This document shows positions 4,779 through 6,028 of a stretch of 6,028 nt of DNA, one piece after another (the first letter of the stretch is position 1; each line of letters begins with the position of its first letter). The notes below the pieces were generated by a model. It had not been told where the DNA came from. It ran no database searches and saw only the letters and a program-made list of their open reading frames with translations. The translations under genes were made by a program, and so were the position numbers. Source of the stretch: CAZVWJ01 sp964631325 (GTDB lineage: Bacteria > T1Sed10-126); the NCBI GenBank assembly GCA_964631325.1, contig CAZVWJ010000091.1, positions 1-6,028 on the forward strand. The letters run 5' to 3'.

Positions 4779-5616
4779 CGAGAAACCACTAACAGCGGAC
4801 GGTTACGACGAGGCTAATGTGGAAGCCATTGAATCCATTTGTCTTTTTATTGCCACGAAACCTGGGGATTTAATGGATGATGTAGTGATTATCGGAGGCC
4901 TTGTACCTCGTTTGATTTTCGATCAGTCTGAGACTGTAGGTCGAATGGAACGACACGTGGGAACCAGGGATCTGGATGTGGGTTTATCCGTAGCTCTATT
5001 TGATGACAGCCGGTATGAAAAAATTGAAGAGCGGATTCGGAGGGCCGGCTTTGAAAACGACGTGAACGAGGAAGGTAACAAAACCACGCACCGCTGGAAA
5101 TTCGAAAAGCCGGGAATCAAAGTCACCGTCGATTTTCAAATTCCTCCGAGCAAACCTGGCGAGAAAGGGGGAACGATACGTAATCTTACGGAAAACCTCT
5201 CGGCCGTGATTACTCCCGGTCTGGATTTAGCTTTTAAAAATCACGTATCAGTTGAATTATCCGGAGAAACGCCGTCCGGTGAAAAAGCCGAACGAACCAT
5301 ACAGGTCTGTGGGCCAGGGGCTTTTGTGATTTTGAAGGCGATTGCTTTTGAGGCTCGTGGCGAAAATAAGGATGCTTATGACTTATTCTATACAATCTAC
5401 CAGTTTGAAGATCTTGAAAAGTTGGCCAAGATGCTGCAGCCATTCACCGATCATGACGAGGGCCAGGAAGCATTGGATATCTTACAACGTGATTTTACGG
5501 ACCAGGATTATGTGGGGCCCTCTCGGGTGGCTGAGTTCTTGGGGGGGCCAGATGATGAACTTCAGGCTGACGTGTCTGCGTTTGTCAATCGTTTATTATC
5601 GTTATTAGATCAGTAA
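4771..5616 (+). CDS. Nucleotidyltransferase toxin, AbiEii-like
   Basis: This 281-aa protein is the predicted toxin of module 2, a polymerase-beta-like nucleotidyltransferase. VVIIGGLVPR (38-47) is the GG motif. TRDLDVGLSV (65-74) contains the metal-binding pair D67 and D69. KVTVDF (117-122) supplies the third acid, D121. ILKAIAFEARGENKDAYDL (187-205) is the K...R...KDxxDL motif typical of AbiEii-like enzymes, with K189, R196, K200, D201 and D204. All key residues appear present. Its ATG lies inside the last codons of the antitoxin gene (8-bp overlap), so the antitoxin is made first and toxin translation is probably coupled. It is only distantly similar to the module 1 toxin, sharing motifs rather than overall sequence. 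The cellular target cannot be told from sequence. No clear terminator follows. Confidence 0.82.
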   Translation: MADEKPLTADGYDEANVEAIESICLFIATKPGDLMDDVVIIGGLVPRLIFDQSETVGRMERHVGTRDLDVGLSVALFDDSRYEKIEERIRRAGFENDVNEEGNKTTHRWKFEKPGIKVTVDFQIPPSKPGEKGGTIRNLTENLSAVITPGLDLAFKNHVSVELSGETPSGEKAERTIQVCGPGAFVILKAIAFEARGENKDAYDLFYTIYQFEDLEKLAKMLQPFTDHDEGQEALDILQRDFTDQDYVGPSRVAEFLGGPDDELQADVSAFVNRLLSLLDQ

Positions 5617-5691
5617 ATTTCTTTGGTAATGTTTTAATATCTACCTTGGCATTTTTTCTTGGCTTAAAAAAAGTCGATCCACGATAGGCAA
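5617..5691. other. Short gap after module 2, no terminator seen
   Basis: This gap contains a T-rich and A-rich stretch with a direct repeat of cttggc (in 5645-5665) but no stem followed by a T-run on the plus strand. Transcription of module 2 may run on into the hairpin cluster further right. Confidence 0.4.
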
Positions 5692-5734
5692 TTGGGAGCT
5701 TATACCTTACAAATAAGATCAATCGAATTTTCGG

Positions 5735-5753
5735 AAAACGTATCATACGAGGA
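5735..5753 (+). repeat. 19-bp direct repeat, right copy
   Basis: The sequence aaaacgtatcatacgagga matches the left copy at 96-114 with two differences, both synonymous in the shared NVSYE frame. The central cgtat-c-atacg is a small perfect dyad in this copy only. The pair encloses both toxin-antitoxin modules and all three large repeats. Confidence 0.45.
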
Positions 5754-5810
5754 ACTAACTATTTATCCGTTTTATGATGCCGAACATCCCGAGCCGCTGC
5801 CTTTCCAAAA

Positions 5811-5829
5811 GTGGAGGGCCCGCCCCCAC
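5811..5829. repeat. GC-rich hairpin
   Basis: gtgg (5811-5814) pairs with ccac (5826-5829) and the stem continues after one mismatch with gg/cc, leaving a small loop. It contrasts with the AT-rich surroundings. It is the first of four closely spaced dyads towards the right edge. Confidence 0.35.
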
Positions 5830-5844
5830 AGCAAGACCACAAAA

Positions 5845-5877
5845 CGCCAATCTTTTTTTGCGAGAAAAAGATTGGTG
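5845..5877. repeat. 13-bp stem-loop
   Basis: cgccaatcttttt (5845-5857) pairs with aaaaagattggtg (5865-5877) through 11 perfect pairs (5847-5857 with 5865-5875) plus one G-T and one C-G pair, over the 7-nt loop ttgcgag. On the minus strand it is followed by only TTTT, so it is at best a weak terminator. Confidence 0.7.
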
Positions 5878-5925
5878 CAAAAAACCTATCTTTCTGAGAT
5901 ATGTCTACCTACCAGGTTTCTTTTG

Positions 5926-5956
5926 CTTACTTTTCTACTCGCAAAAGAAAAGTAAG
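5926..5956. repeat. 11-bp perfect stem-loop
   Basis: cttacttttct (5926-5936) and agaaaagtaag (5946-5956) are exact reverse complements around a 9-nt loop (actcgcaaa). Hairpins of this look recur between genes in Bacteroidota-related genomes, as far as I recall. No T-run follows on either strand. Confidence 0.75.
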
Positions 5957-5969
5957 TGATTCGTTATTA

Positions 5970-5987
5970 CGGTTGGTATTCCAACCG
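5970..5987. repeat. 7-bp stem-loop with TATT loop
   Basis: cggttgg (5970-5976) and ccaaccg (5981-5987) form a perfect stem over the tetraloop tatt. It lies just before a GC-rich tail that continues past the window edge. All three minus-strand frames across 5988-6028 are open but too short to judge. Confidence 0.6.
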
Positions 5988-6028
5988 GTCCCGTGGCCTG
6001 CGCGCCAGGGAAGCTCGGGAAGATGAGG

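Larger units (their letters stand above)
5692..5955 (+). pseudogene. Coding-like fragment, probably decayed
   Basis: The first third of this frame reads like real protein (YTLQIRSIEFSENVSYEELT, then IYPFYDAEHPEPLPF, about 5701-5805). It then runs into hairpin-rich intergenic DNA and becomes basic and low-complexity. The only starts are TTG-type with no ribosome binding site. It contains the NVSYE segment shared with 96-114 at the left end. The best reading is a remnant of an unrecognised gene overlapped by repeat DNA. A genuine 87-aa protein seems unlikely. Confidence 0.25.

Noticed and set aside
5342..5608. 88-aa plus-strand ORF inside the module 2 toxin
   Set aside because: It is a frame-shifted shadow of the nucleotidyltransferase, whose motifs are intact in the main frame.

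Overview
The window carries two complete, co-oriented two-gene modules of the type IV (AbiE-like) toxin-antitoxin class. They sit in a gene-poor stretch full of dispersed repeats, hairpins and decayed fragments, which looks like an accessory or defence-island segment of a bacterial chromosome. The organism cannot be fixed. Moderate base composition, acidic proteins, and the intergenic hairpin near the right end (arms around cttacttttct / agaaaagtaag) remind me of the Bacteroidota/Balneolota/Chlorobiota group. The very strong Shine-Dalgarno at 3721-3730 argues against classical Bacteroidia. The placement is a guess.

Layout. 1-58 may be the start of a minus-strand gene that runs off the left edge. 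170-418 is copy A of a dispersed repeat of about 240 bp, which contains a 51-codon minus-strand ORF. 419-723 is AT-rich regulatory DNA ending in a promoter bracketed by a perfect 15-bp inverted repeat. 724-2358 is module 1: a 262-aa winged-helix antitoxin (AbiEi family) and a 277-aa nucleotidyltransferase toxin (AbiEii family). Repeat copy B (2361-2599) begins 3 nt after the toxin stop codon. A 77-aa two-helix membrane protein follows (2653-2886), then a shorter and broken copy C of the repeat (2944-3053). 3054-3737 has no convincing gene but holds a 40-bp near-perfect palindrome, a possible minus-strand terminator, and an operator-like region. 3738-5616 is module 2: a 346-aa antitoxin/regulator with a large N-terminal domain and a central winged helix, overlapping by 8 bp a 281-aa nucleotidyltransferase. 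5617-6028 holds a decayed coding-like fragment and a cluster of hairpins.

How the genes work together. In each module the upstream gene encodes a DNA-binding antitoxin that probably represses its own promoter, and each promoter region carries inverted repeats suited to that. The downstream gene encodes a nucleotidyltransferase toxin with intact catalytic acids. The two modules come from different subfamilies, so this is co-location of two systems rather than a recent duplication. The alternation of gene module and repeat (A, module 1, B, membrane protein, C) is the least explained feature. It suggests that the repeat marks, or provides homology for, gain and loss of modules.
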